This document shows positions 25,605-33,844 of a DNA stretch of 51,770 nucleotides, one piece after another. A model generated the notes under the pieces. The model was not told the origin of the DNA. It saw only the letters and a program-made list of their open reading frames with translations, and searched no databases. Position 1 is the first letter of the stretch. Each line of letters begins with the position of its first letter. This DNA is from Bacillota bacterium. Its GTDB lineage: Bacteria > Bacillota > Clostridia > Lachnospirales > Anaerotignaceae. A program made the translations under genes and the position numbers. The stretch spans positions 1 to 51,770 of the forward strand of contig JAEZPX010000002.1 in the NCBI GenBank assembly GCA_023413275.1. Direction: 5' to 3'.

Positions 25605-26256
25605 AGAGGGAATGATGGCCTTAGTTGCCTCCGCATTTTGGGAAAGTATTTATATGACATTGGTATCCACCTTTTTTGCTTACTTAGTAGGGCTTCCTAT
25701 GGGATTGGTTTTAGTTATGACAGATAAGGAAGGGGTTCGCCCCATGCCCATTGTGCATCAGATTTTAGGAGCTATCATAAACGTTGTGCGTTCCGTACCT
25801 TTTCTGATTCTGATGCTTACTATTATGCCATTTACGAAAACAGTAGTTGGCACCACCATTGGACCCAAGGCTGCCATTGTTGGTCTTTTGGTTGCGGCGG
25901 CACCTTTTATCGCCAGATTAGTGGAATCTTCCTTAAAGGAAGTGGAGCGTGGAGTCATTGAAGCGGCACAGTCCATGGGAGCTTCTCCGTTACAAATTTT
26001 GGTGAAAGTGCTGATTCCTGAGGCAAAACCTTCTTTATTGGTGGGTAGTGCCATTGCTGTAACAACGATTCTGGGTTATTCCGCTATGGCAGGCTTTATT
26101 GGCGGTGGTGGTTTGGGCGCAGTGGCAATTAACTATGGCTATCACCGAGGACAGACCGATATAATGTATGTGATGGTAGTGTTGCTTGTTGTAATTGTGC
26201 AGATTTTGCAGGAAGTGGGCATGCAGGTTGCGAAAAGAACTGACAAACGTTTGTAA
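25597..26256 (+). CDS. metI: Methionine ABC transporter permease
   Basis: 219 residues, usual for MetI, with five membrane segments. ATG 25597 overlaps the end of metN and is preceded by GAGGAGG inside metN. The EAA loop that contacts MetN reads EAAQSMGASPLQILVKVLIP (~127-146). It forms the channel for D/L-methionine with MetN and MetQ in the cytoplasmic membrane. Translationally coupled to metN. Confidence 0.96.
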   Translation: MFKEGMMALVASAFWESIYMTLVSTFFAYLVGLPMGLVLVMTDKEGVRPMPIVHQILGAIINVVRSVPFLILMLTIMPFTKTVVGTTIGPKAAIVGLLVAAAPFIARLVESSLKEVERGVIEAAQSMGASPLQILVKVLIPEAKPSLLVGSAIAVTTILGYSAMAGFIGGGGLGAVAINYGYHRGQTDIMYVMVVLLVVIVQILQEVGMQVAKRTDKRL

Positions 26257-26305
26257 ACCAATGAAGGTTTCAATATAGAAAAAAGAAAATAGGAGGGAAT
26301 TTACT

Positions 26306-27151
26306 ATGAAGAAATTTTTTGCATTATTACTAACCGGTGCTTTGGCACTGGGAGCTGCTGGCTGCGGCAGTAAAACAGATAAAGCAGCAGATGCTGAAAA
26401 GCCTGAAACAACGGATGTGGAGGCGGTAACATTAAAAATTGGTGCATCACCCACACCCCATGCAGAAATTTTAGAGGCTGCAAAGGAAGAATTGGCTGCA
26501 AAGGGAATCAATTTGGAGATTGTGGAATTTACCGATTATGTACAGCCTAATTTGGCATTGGACACAGGTGATTTGGATGCAAATTACTTCCAGCATACAC
26601 CTTACTTGGATTCTTTTAATGAAGAACACGGCACAAAGCTTGTAAGTTTGGGTGCAGTGCATTATGAACCAATGGGTATTTACAGCAAAAGCATCAAAGA
26701 TTTAGCTGAATTGCCTGATGGTGCAAAGGTTGGTATTCCTGCAGATGGCACTAACGGCGGACGTGCGTTGTTATTGCTGGAAGCAAATGGCCTGATCAAA
26801 TTGGATCCTAATGCAGGTACATCTGCAACAAAGCTTGATATTAAGGAAAATCCCAAGAATATTGAGATCGTTGAAATGGAAGCGGCGCAGCTGCCTTTAT
26901 CTATTGGCGATTTGAGCATCGCAGTTATCAACGGTAACTATGCAATGCAGAACGGCTTGAAAACTGAAGATGCTTTGGCAATTGAAGCGGCAGATTCTTT
27001 GGCGGCAACAACTTATGCAAACATTATTGCAGTAAGAGCTGGGGATGAAACAAGACCTGAACTGGTTACTTTGCTTGAAGTATTGAACAGCCAGACAATT
27101 TCAGACTATATTAAAAATACTTATAACGGCGCAGTTGCTCCTACAGCGTAA
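26306..27151 (+). CDS. metQ: Methionine-binding lipoprotein
   Basis: 281 residues; ATG 26306 follows AGGAGGG. Lipobox LGAAGC with acylated Cys near residue 20, then a Lys/Glu-rich linker. The NlpA/MetQ domain follows: IGASPTPHAEILEAA, NYFQHTPYLDSF (~95), GGRALLLLEANGLI with the ligand Arg (~154), and VINGNYAMQNGL with the ligand Asn (~213). It delivers methionine to MetNI from outside. The operon ends with a terminator at 27211. Confidence 0.95.
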   Translation: MKKFFALLLTGALALGAAGCGSKTDKAADAEKPETTDVEAVTLKIGASPTPHAEILEAAKEELAAKGINLEIVEFTDYVQPNLALDTGDLDANYFQHTPYLDSFNEEHGTKLVSLGAVHYEPMGIYSKSIKDLAELPDGAKVGIPADGTNGGRALLLLEANGLIKLDPNAGTSATKLDIKENPKNIEIVEMEAAQLPLSIGDLSIAVINGNYAMQNGLKTEDALAIEAADSLAATTYANIIAVRAGDETRPELVTLLEVLNSQTISDYIKNTYNGAVAPTA

Positions 27152-27210
27152 ATTTAGTATTTTAATAAAAGAGACCCCATGGAACCTTCCTGAGGGTGAA
27201 TAGAATCATA

Positions 27211-27250
27211 AAAAGACTTTCCATTTCAAAAGAGGTGGAAAGTCTTTTTT
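27211..27250. terminator. Bidirectional terminator between metQ and vanW-like gene
   Basis: AAAAGACTTTCCA (27211-27223) pairs perfectly with TGGAAAGTCTTTT (27236-27248), with T on the plus side and A on the other, so it can serve both converging operons. Confidence 0.9.
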
Positions 27251-27262
27251 ACAGTATCATGT

Positions 27263-28081
27263 TTATTGAATGATTTTTAGACCTGCAGTATCATAGGTTA
27301 CTTTTGCATGGTTTTTCTGCAAAAGGGTTCTTTCAATACAAGCATTGGAGTTTATATCAATCTTTTCACGAAAAACTTTACCGTTACGATATACACCGTC
27401 ATCTTCTTTGGAAAAAAATTCATTCTCAGTATATATTTCATATTGATAGGGTTGTGATTGATCTGACCTAATTTCACCGCAGAGATTTTCTTCTGTCTGA
27501 TAGATTACTATTTGATATGTAGCAGTTGTATGATTTTGAAATTGATAATCAAAATAATTATAAACGATGGAGGTGCCTAGACCAAAGGGAACTTTTCGTT
27601 TAAAGTCTGGGAATAAGTCCAGTTGGTCATGCTGATGACGTTCTATAATGGTAAGAGGAGTGTGTAGTACCATCCAATGGATCAGATTTGTAAACTGGCA
27701 CATTCCTCCCCCCACATCCTGAGAAGGACTTCCCATTTTGATGGCCAGCCCTGTTTTATAGCCTTTCGCCAAGGTGGTATTGCCCACTAGACTCCAGAAA
27801 GAAAAAATTTCTCCGGGATGAATTAACACACCATTCACCAATGGTACAGCCAAGGAAAGATTAAAAACTTTATTTTCTTGAAGCAGCATATCTACAGTGC
27901 CCAGCTTGCGTCGCATAAAAGAGCTATGGGAATATATTTCATAGGGCAAAGGTAAGGGAGATTTTGCTTTTGCAAATTTCTCTTTGCTTGTGAAATTTCT
28001 TATATGGCGTGATAGAATACATTTCTGCCTTGAAATTTCGTATGTCAAAGGACACAGTTCGCAAAACAACTTTCGTCCCAC
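27263..28081 (-). CDS. VanW family protein
   Basis: 272 residues from GTG 28081, with GGGAGG ten bases upstream. The central VanW domain is clear: FNLSLAVPLVNGVLIHPGEI (~90-109), FSFWSLVGNTTLAKGYK, and VGGGMCQFTNLIHWMVLHTP split near 158-178. No signal peptide is evident, so it is probably cytosolic or weakly associated. VanW occurs in some vancomycin-resistance clusters, but the domain is widespread and its function is not established; no other van gene is here, so resistance should not be inferred. It is the last gene of a minus-strand run nrdD-nrdG-dut-vanW, 27 bases after dut. Confidence 0.85.
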   Translation of the reverse strand: MGRKLFCELCPLTYEISRQKCILSRHIRNFTSKEKFAKAKSPLPLPYEIYSHSSFMRRKLGTVDMLLQENKVFNLSLAVPLVNGVLIHPGEIFSFWSLVGNTTLAKGYKTGLAIKMGSPSQDVGGGMCQFTNLIHWMVLHTPLTIIERHQHDQLDLFPDFKRKVPFGLGTSIVYNYFDYQFQNHTTATYQIVIYQTEENLCGEIRSDQSQPYQYEIYTENEFFSKEDDGVYRNGKVFREKIDINSNACIERTLLQKNHAKVTYDTAGLKIIQ

Positions 28082-28108
28082 AATGTATGCACCTCCCTTT
28101 ATTATTAG

Positions 28109-28543
28109 TTATTGCTTTCCGGTGGAGCCAATACCGCCTCTGTTCTCATTGCCAAGATTCTGGGTTTCCTCAAAGGAGATTTTTGGCTGGTGCTCAAAAA
28201 TACGGAACTGGCAGATACGGTCGTTCACCTCAATGATTGTATCTCGCATAGCAAAGGCAGGGAAAAACCATTGGTCATTGTTGCCGCAATAGCTTTCATC
28301 CACAATGCCGCAATGGTTTGTTTGGATAACCCCGAAGTTTTTGAAGGTAGAGCTTCTGGGGACGATATGCGCCTCGAAACCCTTAGGCAATTCCATAGCA
28401 ATGCCAAGGGGAACCAAACGGAATTCTCCCTGTTTTAATTCCATTCTTTCAGCAGCTCTTAGGTCAATCCAATCTGATTTTCCGTCTATATAGCGCAATT
28501 TCTCGATTTTGTCACTAAGATATTTAATTCTAATGGTTTCCAT
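28109..28543 (-). CDS. dut: dUTP diphosphatase (trimeric type)
   Basis: 144 residues, normal for trimeric dUTPase. ATG 28543 follows a GAAAGGAAAT-type site. The five motifs are present: DLRAAE (motif 1), VPRSSTFKNFGV (2), GIVDESYCGNNDQW (3, with the catalytic Asp and uracil-binding region), NDRICQFRIFE (4) and RGGIGSTGKQ (5, P-loop-like tail). It converts dUTP to dUMP and keeps uracil out of DNA. Its place after nrdD-nrdG makes sense, since ribonucleotide reduction supplies dNTPs and dUTP. Confidence 0.93.
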   Translation of the reverse strand: METIRIKYLSDKIEKLRYIDGKSDWIDLRAAERMELKQGEFRLVPLGIAMELPKGFEAHIVPRSSTFKNFGVIQTNHCGIVDESYCGNNDQWFFPAFAMRDTIIEVNDRICQFRIFEHQPKISFEETQNLGNENRGGIGSTGKQ

Positions 28544-28556
28544 AAAATTTCCTTTC

Positions 28557-29051
28557 TTACTTTGGGTGATAGAGATAAATAGAACTATTTTTTATTGATT
28601 TTTGTACATCTATAATCCTTTGGTTAGAGCTTCCTTTCCAATGAAGCTTAGGATCTTTCAAATCTAAAACGAATCGCCCATCAACCAACACATCAATATA
28701 TTCCATGATTGGAAGAGCACTGATTTCCTCCCAGCGATAACCTGTATAGAGCCATATGGTTTTATTGGGGAAGCGGTCTTTGATTTGCTTGGCCAAAGCA
28801 GTTACTTCTTGGCGGTTTCCCATAAAAAGAGGGTCACCGCCGCTGAGAGTAATGCCACTGGTATAATCATGATTGAGGGCCTGGAAAAGCTCTTGTTCGG
28901 CCTTTTCGTCGAAAGGGATTCCTCCGTTAGAATCCCATGTGATGGTGTTATGGCAGCCTTTACAGCCATGGTCACAGCCGGAAAGCCAAAGTACAACACG
29001 AAGGCCTTCGCCATTTAGCATATCATCCTTCGTAATATTATGATAACGCAT
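28557..29051 (-). CDS. nrdG: Anaerobic ribonucleotide reductase activating protein
   Basis: 164 residues, usual for NrdG. The radical-SAM-type cluster motif is CDHGCKGCH (Cys26, Cys30, Cys33). Other family marks: GEGLRVVLWLSGC, SGGDPLFMGNR near 80, and IWLYTGYRWEE near 105. It uses SAM and a [4Fe-4S] cluster to place the glycyl radical on NrdD. It starts three bases after the nrdD stop, so translation is coupled. Confidence 0.96.
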   Translation of the reverse strand: MRYHNITKDDMLNGEGLRVVLWLSGCDHGCKGCHNTITWDSNGGIPFDEKAEQELFQALNHDYTSGITLSGGDPLFMGNRQEVTALAKQIKDRFPNKTIWLYTGYRWEEISALPIMEYIDVLVDGRFVLDLKDPKLHWKGSSNQRIIDVQKSIKNSSIYLYHPK

Positions 29052-29054
29052 ATG

Positions 29055-31172
29055 TTACATACTCTTCCTTTCTGCAATCTCTGCCATTTTTGCCTCGTTC
29101 AGACGGGTATCCCCTTTCACTCTGGAATAAGAGAGGTAACCGTTCATACGGTCAATCTTTGTTAGGTTATGGCTACCGCATTTGGGGCACACATCCATCT
29201 CCAATTCCTGATGACCGCAATCGTCGCAATAAGCAAGAGAAAGGTTGACTCCTTCATAAAAGCCCATCTTCATAGCTCTACGGATAAGGGTGCGGATGGC
29301 ATCCAAATTATAATCAATGGGATATTTCACATACTGAATTTTTCCGCCATTAAATAGATTCCAAAAACGATTTTCTAAGTTTTGTTTTTCAATGGGAGTG
29401 ATATCCTCTGTCACATGGCAGTGAAAGCTGTTGCTTACATATGGTCTATCAGAGACATGCTCGATAACGCCATATTTTTTGCGGAATTGGGTTACCTGCA
29501 AGCCGCAAAGGCTTTCGGCAGGGGTGCCATAAATGGCATAAAGATTGCCGTCCTCTTCCTTAAACTGAGTAATTTTCTGGTTAATATGTTCCAGCGCTTC
29601 TAGGGCAAACTGACCATCCTCTACTAAGGATTTGCCATTATGCAACGCTTGCAATTCATTCAGAGCGGTGATACCAAAGGAAGCGGTAGCAGACTTTAAA
29701 AGGGGTTTGATTTTATCATGCTGACTTAAATTTCCCCCATAAAAGCCACCCTCGCAGTAGGCTAATGGGTTGGTGGAGGCGCGCATTTCTCCCAAATACG
29801 CATAAGTACGCACATGGAGGTTACGAATCAGCTCTAAATAATAGTCCAAAACCTCATAAAAAGGCTTGCTTTCCTGCTTTGCCTTAGCATAAATCATAGG
29901 AAGGTGCAGGCTGACAGCGCCGATGTTGAAGCGACCCACATAAACAGGCATATCCTCATCATCAGCAGGCTTCATGCCACCACGCTCAAACCATGGGGAC
30001 AAAAAGGCACGGCAACCCATAGGGCTGATGATTCTACCATATTTTTTGTAGATATCTGCCACATAGCCATCTCCTGTTAAACTCAGCCAGTCGGGGTACA
30101 TGCTTTTTGAGGAGCACAGAATACCAGCTTCGAAAACATCTTCTAATGCTTTGCCCTCTCCGTGGAGGTTTTCATCATAGAGGAAAACAAGCTTAGGGAA
30201 AAGTACGGGTTTTTTACAATTTTTCTTTCCTTGACCCTTTCTACGTACATTCAGCATGGTGATAGATGCTAATTTTGCAAATTTACCTGTACCAGTGCCA
30301 AAGGTCATGGTAATGAAGGGATAATCGCCACGGCTGGATGCAACGGTATTGAATTTATATTCCCAACCCTGAAAGCCTTGCTCAAAATCATTCAAAATAT
30401 CAGCCATGGCTTCTCGGTCGGCTACCTTAGGGGTTAGTCCCATTTCCATATAGCGACGATAAAACTTTTCATAGCTTTTTTCTGCATAAGGCTCTAAAAG
30501 GAGGTCAACAGAAGGTACAGTGAAGCCGCCATACTGTTGGCTTGCCGCAGAGAGAACAATGTCGCCGATTACGTCGAAAGCTACGTTCAGAGTTTTTGGC
30601 TCGTTATACCAAAGGTTACCCATTTCAAAGCCGCCTTCCAGCACTGTCTGTACATCAAAAAGGCAGCAATTCATGGTATCTCTGCGGGCAGACATATCAT
30701 GAACATAAAGATAGCCGTCACGGCAGGCTTGTAACTCCTCGGTGGTCATAAAGAATTTTTGATACAATTCCTTATTTAACTGATTGAAAACCAGACTACG
30801 CTTTGTGGAGACCAAGGCACTATCGGTATTGCTATTTTCCTTATCCCCAATATACATGATGGATTGGCTTTTTTTATAGACCTCATCCAACATGGGTACG
30901 AAGTCTGGCTTATAGTTGCGATAATCACGATAGCTTTTCGCAACCTCAGGCTTAACTTGTTCCAAGGCTGACTCCACAATATTATGCATCTCTGCAATGG
31001 GGATACCTTCTTTTCCTAGGGAAAGAGCTTTTTCCTCAACATAATTGCATAAAAAGTCCAGCTCTTTTTGGGTGAACTTCACCAAGGCACGATAGGCAGA
31101 TTTGTTAACGGCAACCACAACTTTTTGGATATTCCAAGGTTCATGGGTATTATCTTTTTTGATTACATACAT
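29055..31172 (-). CDS. nrdD: Anaerobic ribonucleoside-triphosphate reductase
   Basis: 705 residues; ATG 31172 follows AAAGGAGG. An N-terminal ATP-cone (~1-90, VIKKDNTHEPWNIQKVV) gives allosteric control. The ten-stranded barrel follows. Near the C-terminus a zinc site uses Cys649, 652, 662 and 665 (CDDCGH, CPKCGS), and the glycyl radical is at Gly678 in RMNGYLSYS. It reduces NTPs to dNTPs in anaerobic cells using formate or thioredoxin as the usual donor. First gene of nrdD-nrdG-dut-vanW. Two NrdR-type boxes upstream (31248, 31289) suggest dATP/ATP-sensing repression. Confidence 0.97.
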   Translation of the reverse strand: MYVIKKDNTHEPWNIQKVVVAVNKSAYRALVKFTQKELDFLCNYVEEKALSLGKEGIPIAEMHNIVESALEQVKPEVAKSYRDYRNYKPDFVPMLDEVYKKSQSIMYIGDKENSNTDSALVSTKRSLVFNQLNKELYQKFFMTTEELQACRDGYLYVHDMSARRDTMNCCLFDVQTVLEGGFEMGNLWYNEPKTLNVAFDVIGDIVLSAASQQYGGFTVPSVDLLLEPYAEKSYEKFYRRYMEMGLTPKVADREAMADILNDFEQGFQGWEYKFNTVASSRGDYPFITMTFGTGTGKFAKLASITMLNVRRKGQGKKNCKKPVLFPKLVFLYDENLHGEGKALEDVFEAGILCSSKSMYPDWLSLTGDGYVADIYKKYGRIISPMGCRAFLSPWFERGGMKPADDEDMPVYVGRFNIGAVSLHLPMIYAKAKQESKPFYEVLDYYLELIRNLHVRTYAYLGEMRASTNPLAYCEGGFYGGNLSQHDKIKPLLKSATASFGITALNELQALHNGKSLVEDGQFALEALEHINQKITQFKEEDGNLYAIYGTPAESLCGLQVTQFRKKYGVIEHVSDRPYVSNSFHCHVTEDITPIEKQNLENRFWNLFNGGKIQYVKYPIDYNLDAIRTLIRRAMKMGFYEGVNLSLAYCDDCGHQELEMDVCPKCGSHNLTKIDRMNGYLSYSRVKGDTRLNEAKMAEIAERKSM

Positions 31173-31247
31173 AAGCGATTTCCTCCTTTTATAGTCAAAA
31201 ATTGTATGGAAAGGACAATGTGCCCTATAGATTCAGTGACTATAAAT

Positions 31248-31263
31248 GTAGCATATATTGTGT
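31248..31263 (-). promoter_or_regulatory. Putative NrdR box 1
   Basis: GTAGCATATATTGTGT matches the NrdR consensus (ACACWATATATWGTGT) at 12 of 16 positions. It lies 76 bases upstream of nrdD, in or next to its likely promoter. Confidence 0.5.
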
Positions 31264-31288
31264 TATTTTTCAATATAAAATTGATAAT

Positions 31289-31304
31289 ACACTATATGTT
31301 GTTT
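31289..31304 (-). promoter_or_regulatory. Putative NrdR box 2
   Basis: ACACTATATGTTGTTT matches the NrdR consensus at 14 of 16 positions. It starts 41 bases from box 1, about four helical turns, so both face the same side of DNA. It overlaps the last bases of glpK (stop at 31292-31294). Confidence 0.6.
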
Positions 31305-32791
31305 TGCGATTTACTGCCTAGGGCTTGATTTACAGCCTTTTTCCAGCCATAATTTTTTTCTTCTGCAACCTCCTTAGATAGCTTTGGGGAGAAAACGCAA
31401 GACACCTGCCAATTTCGTCTGATCTCTGTTAGGTTTTTCCAATAGCCTACAGCAAGCCCAGCCAAATATGCAGCCCCTAGAGCTGTGGTCTCCAGTGTGG
31501 AAGGGCGCAAAACAGGTGCTCCTGTGATATCCGATTGAAATTGCAATAAAAAGGCATTGGCGGCGGCTCCGCCATCAACCCGAAGTTCTGCTAAGGGTAG
31601 CTCCGCATCCTGTTCCATAGCATGGAGTACGTCATAGGTTTGGTATGCCATAGATTCTACGGCGGCTCGCACAATATGGGCACGGTTTGCACCTCTTGTT
31701 AAGCCTGTGAGGATTCCTCTGGCATAGGGGTCCCAATAAGGTGCCCCTAGACCTGTAAAGGCGGGCACCAAATAAACACCGCAAGTATCCTCAACGCAAT
31801 GGCAGAGTTCCTCTGTTTCTGCCGCTGAGGAAATGATTTTCAGTTCATCACGCAACCATTGAATTGCCGCACCTGCAACAAAAACGGAACCTTCCAGGGC
31901 ATAGGTGATTTTATTGTCCAAGCCCCATGCGATGGTTGTGAGCAGGCCGTTTTTAGATTGCACGGGAGTTTCTCCTGTATTCATGAGCAAAAAGCAGCCT
32001 GTTCCATAGGTATTCTTTGCGGCACCTGGTGAATAGCATGCTTGTCCGAACAGTGCCGCTTGCTGATCTCCCGCGACACCTGCAATGGGGATTGGGCAGC
32101 CCAGATGAGTCGGCAAAGTATGCCCTAAAATGCCTGAGGAGGGGACTACCTTGGGCAAAATGCTTTCGGGAATTTCCAGCAGTTCTAATATTTCTTTATC
32201 CCAGCAAAGGGTGTGAATGTTAAACAGCATGGTTCTGGAGGCATTGGAGTAATCGGTGGCGTGAACTTGACCCCCTGTCAGGTTCCAAATCAGCCATGTA
32301 TCTACAGTTCCAAAAAGCAGATTTCCTTTTTGAGCCAATTCCTTTGCATTTGGTACGTTATCCAGAACCCATTTAATTTTTGTAGCGGAAAAATATGCAT
32401 CAATGGGTAAGCCTGTTCTTTCACGGAAAAATTTTTCGAGGCCTTTCTCCTTTAATGAATCGCAAAAAGGAGCAGTGCGACGACATTGCCAAACGATGGC
32501 GTTGCAAAGGGGACGACCATTTCTTCTGTCCCAAAGAATGGTAGTTTCTCTTTGATTTGTAATGCCGATGGCACCAATTTCTTCAGCGGGAACCCCAGAT
32601 TTTTCTAAAACTTCTCTGGCGGTTTCCAATTGTGTCTGCCAGATTTCCATAGGGTTATGCTCCACCCAGCCTTGATGGGGATAGTATTGGGTAAATTCTT
32701 TTTGGGCAATAAACAGTGCTTGTCCTTGCTGATTGAATAAAACAGAACGTGAGCTGGTTGTGCCCTGATCCAGAGAAAGGATATATTTCAT
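31292..32791 (-). CDS. glpK: Glycerol kinase
   Basis: 499 residues, standard GlpK. ATG 32791 follows AAGGAGG; upstream in-frame starts are not conserved. FGGY-kinase marks: YILSLDQGTTSSRSVLF (3-19, phosphate 1 loop), ITNQRETTILWD (~80), GVAGDQQAALFGQ (~245) and DGGAAANAFLLQFQSDI (~405). It phosphorylates glycerol to glycerol-3-phosphate in the cytosol. No glpF or glpD neighbour is in the window. The gene reads into the nrdD promoter region, with no terminator seen between them. Confidence 0.97.
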   Translation of the reverse strand: MKYILSLDQGTTSSRSVLFNQQGQALFIAQKEFTQYYPHQGWVEHNPMEIWQTQLETAREVLEKSGVPAEEIGAIGITNQRETTILWDRRNGRPLCNAIVWQCRRTAPFCDSLKEKGLEKFFRERTGLPIDAYFSATKIKWVLDNVPNAKELAQKGNLLFGTVDTWLIWNLTGGQVHATDYSNASRTMLFNIHTLCWDKEILELLEIPESILPKVVPSSGILGHTLPTHLGCPIPIAGVAGDQQAALFGQACYSPGAAKNTYGTGCFLLMNTGETPVQSKNGLLTTIAWGLDNKITYALEGSVFVAGAAIQWLRDELKIISSAAETEELCHCVEDTCGVYLVPAFTGLGAPYWDPYARGILTGLTRGANRAHIVRAAVESMAYQTYDVLHAMEQDAELPLAELRVDGGAAANAFLLQFQSDITGAPVLRPSTLETTALGAAYLAGLAVGYWKNLTEIRRNWQVSCVFSPKLSKEVAEEKNYGWKKAVNQALGSKSQNNI

Positions 32792-32858
32792 AGAAAAAGC
32801 CTCCTTTTTGTGGGATGCCTGATGCATCTGGACATACAAAATTATGAAGCATTACTTA

Positions 32859-32894
32859 GAAAAACCCCGTTCCCCGAAGAGAGGGCACAGGGTT
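32859..32894 (-). terminator. Terminator of the MBL hydrolase gene
   Basis: On the minus strand AACCCTGTGCCC (+ 32883-32894) pairs with GGGGAACGGGGTT (+ 32863-32875) with small irregularities, then five T. It lies just after the stop at 32902. Confidence 0.7.
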
Positions 32895-32901
32895 ATTTTA
32901 T

Positions 32902-33510
32902 TTACATAAAAGGGTTAGAGCATCTTTCAATTTCCATAGTGGTAGATGGGCCGTGACCCGGGTAAACGGTATAATCACCAGGGAGATCTCGAAGCAATTT
33001 TAAAGAACGCAAAATGGTTGACCAATCTCCGGTGGCTAAATCTGTTCTACCGCAAGAGCCTTGGAACAGGGTATCCCCTGAAAAAATATTATCGCCTAAG
33101 ATATAGCAGAGGCTTCCTTCTGTATGGCCTGGGGTAAAAAGAACATCAAATTTCATATCTCCCACAATGATACTGTCTCCATCAGAAACCAATTCATCGG
33201 GAAGGACGGTGATTGCGCCGCCGCCATAGATGGAACAGTTGGCAGCAGGGTCGGTTAAAATGCGAAATTCATCCTTTCCAGCTACTACTTTACAGCCATA
33301 CTTTTCCTTCACTGCCTCAACAGCACCGATATGGTCAAAATGACCATGGGTCAGCAGGATATGGGTGGGGTTCAAGTTGAATTCAGAGATATAAAAATAC
33401 AATGGTCTTGGGTCTCCATCACAGTCAATGATGACTGCATTTCCTGCATCATCGGAAACCACATAGCAGTTTGTCCCAATAGAGCCCATTGCTAGGGTTT
33501 TAATTTTCAT
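32902..33510 (-). CDS. MBL-fold hydrolase, glyoxalase II-like
   Basis: 202 residues; ATG 33510 follows AAGGAGG. Metal-binding motifs: THGHFDH (HxHxDH, ~55-61), FTPGHTEGSLCY with the third His (~128), SGDTLFQGSCGRTD with the bridging Asp (~150) and YPGHGPSTTMEIE with the last His (~187). It belongs to the YcbL-like branch of hydroxyacylglutathione hydrolases, short and without the C-terminal helical domain. In clostridia the natural substrate is unclear; thioester or related hydrolysis is likely. Monocistronic between its terminator and the hairpin-rich spacer. Confidence 0.93.
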   Translation of the reverse strand: MKIKTLAMGSIGTNCYVVSDDAGNAVIIDCDGDPRPLYFYISEFNLNPTHILLTHGHFDHIGAVEAVKEKYGCKVVAGKDEFRILTDPAANCSIYGGGAITVLPDELVSDGDSIIVGDMKFDVLFTPGHTEGSLCYILGDNIFSGDTLFQGSCGRTDLATGDWSTILRSLKLLRDLPGDYTVYPGHGPSTTMEIERCSNPFM

Positions 33511-33636
33511 GGGATAGCCTCCTTATCGATAGGTTTAATCGTTCCGTATACATCTTTTTAGATTATAGCAGAATCCCTAGCTTTCGCCAAGGAAAAAAAC
33601 AGGATTCAGGCAAAACCTTGGAAGACCTTTCAGACC

Positions 33637-33768
33637 GTGGGCTTTGCTCACACCCACTTGCTTTTTGGAAAAAGCAAGACCAAAAACTCTAGTGGAAACT
33701 CCATGAATGGAGTTTCTAAAGGGTCAAGGGTGATAACATTTGTGAGTGTTTGAGGGCAAAGCCCTCAA
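33637..33768 (+). repeat. Hairpin array, dispersed repeat copy B
   Basis: Four hairpins follow one another: GTGGG/CCCAC (33637-33657), CTTGCTTTTT/AAAAAGCAAG (33657-33678, two-base loop), GAAACTCCAT/ATGGAGTTTC (33695-33716, two-base loop) and TTGAGGGC/GCCCTCAA (33750-33768, AAA loop). The segment 33639-33664 matches copy A (7529-7554, minus) in order and span. The whole gap 33511-33790 is non-coding. It lies between two minus-strand genes, downstream of nfnB. Confidence 0.5.
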
Positions 33769-33790
33769 GGTCTTACCTTTCTTAGAATCT

Positions 33791-33820
33791 AAAAAAGGGT
33801 GCGGCAATTGCAGCACCCTT
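33791..33820 (-). terminator. Terminator of the nfnA-nfnB operon
   Basis: On the minus strand AAGGGTGC (+ 33813-33820) pairs with GCACCCTT (+ 33795-33802), with an inner GCAA/TTGC pairing, followed by six T (+ 33791-33796). Confidence 0.88.
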
Positions 33821-33844
33821 GTAGTCTATGTATTAAGGTAGAAT

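Noticed and set aside
27263..28081. Vancomycin resistance gene cluster
   Set aside because: Only a VanW domain is present; no ligase, dehydrogenase, dipeptidase or two-component genes are near.
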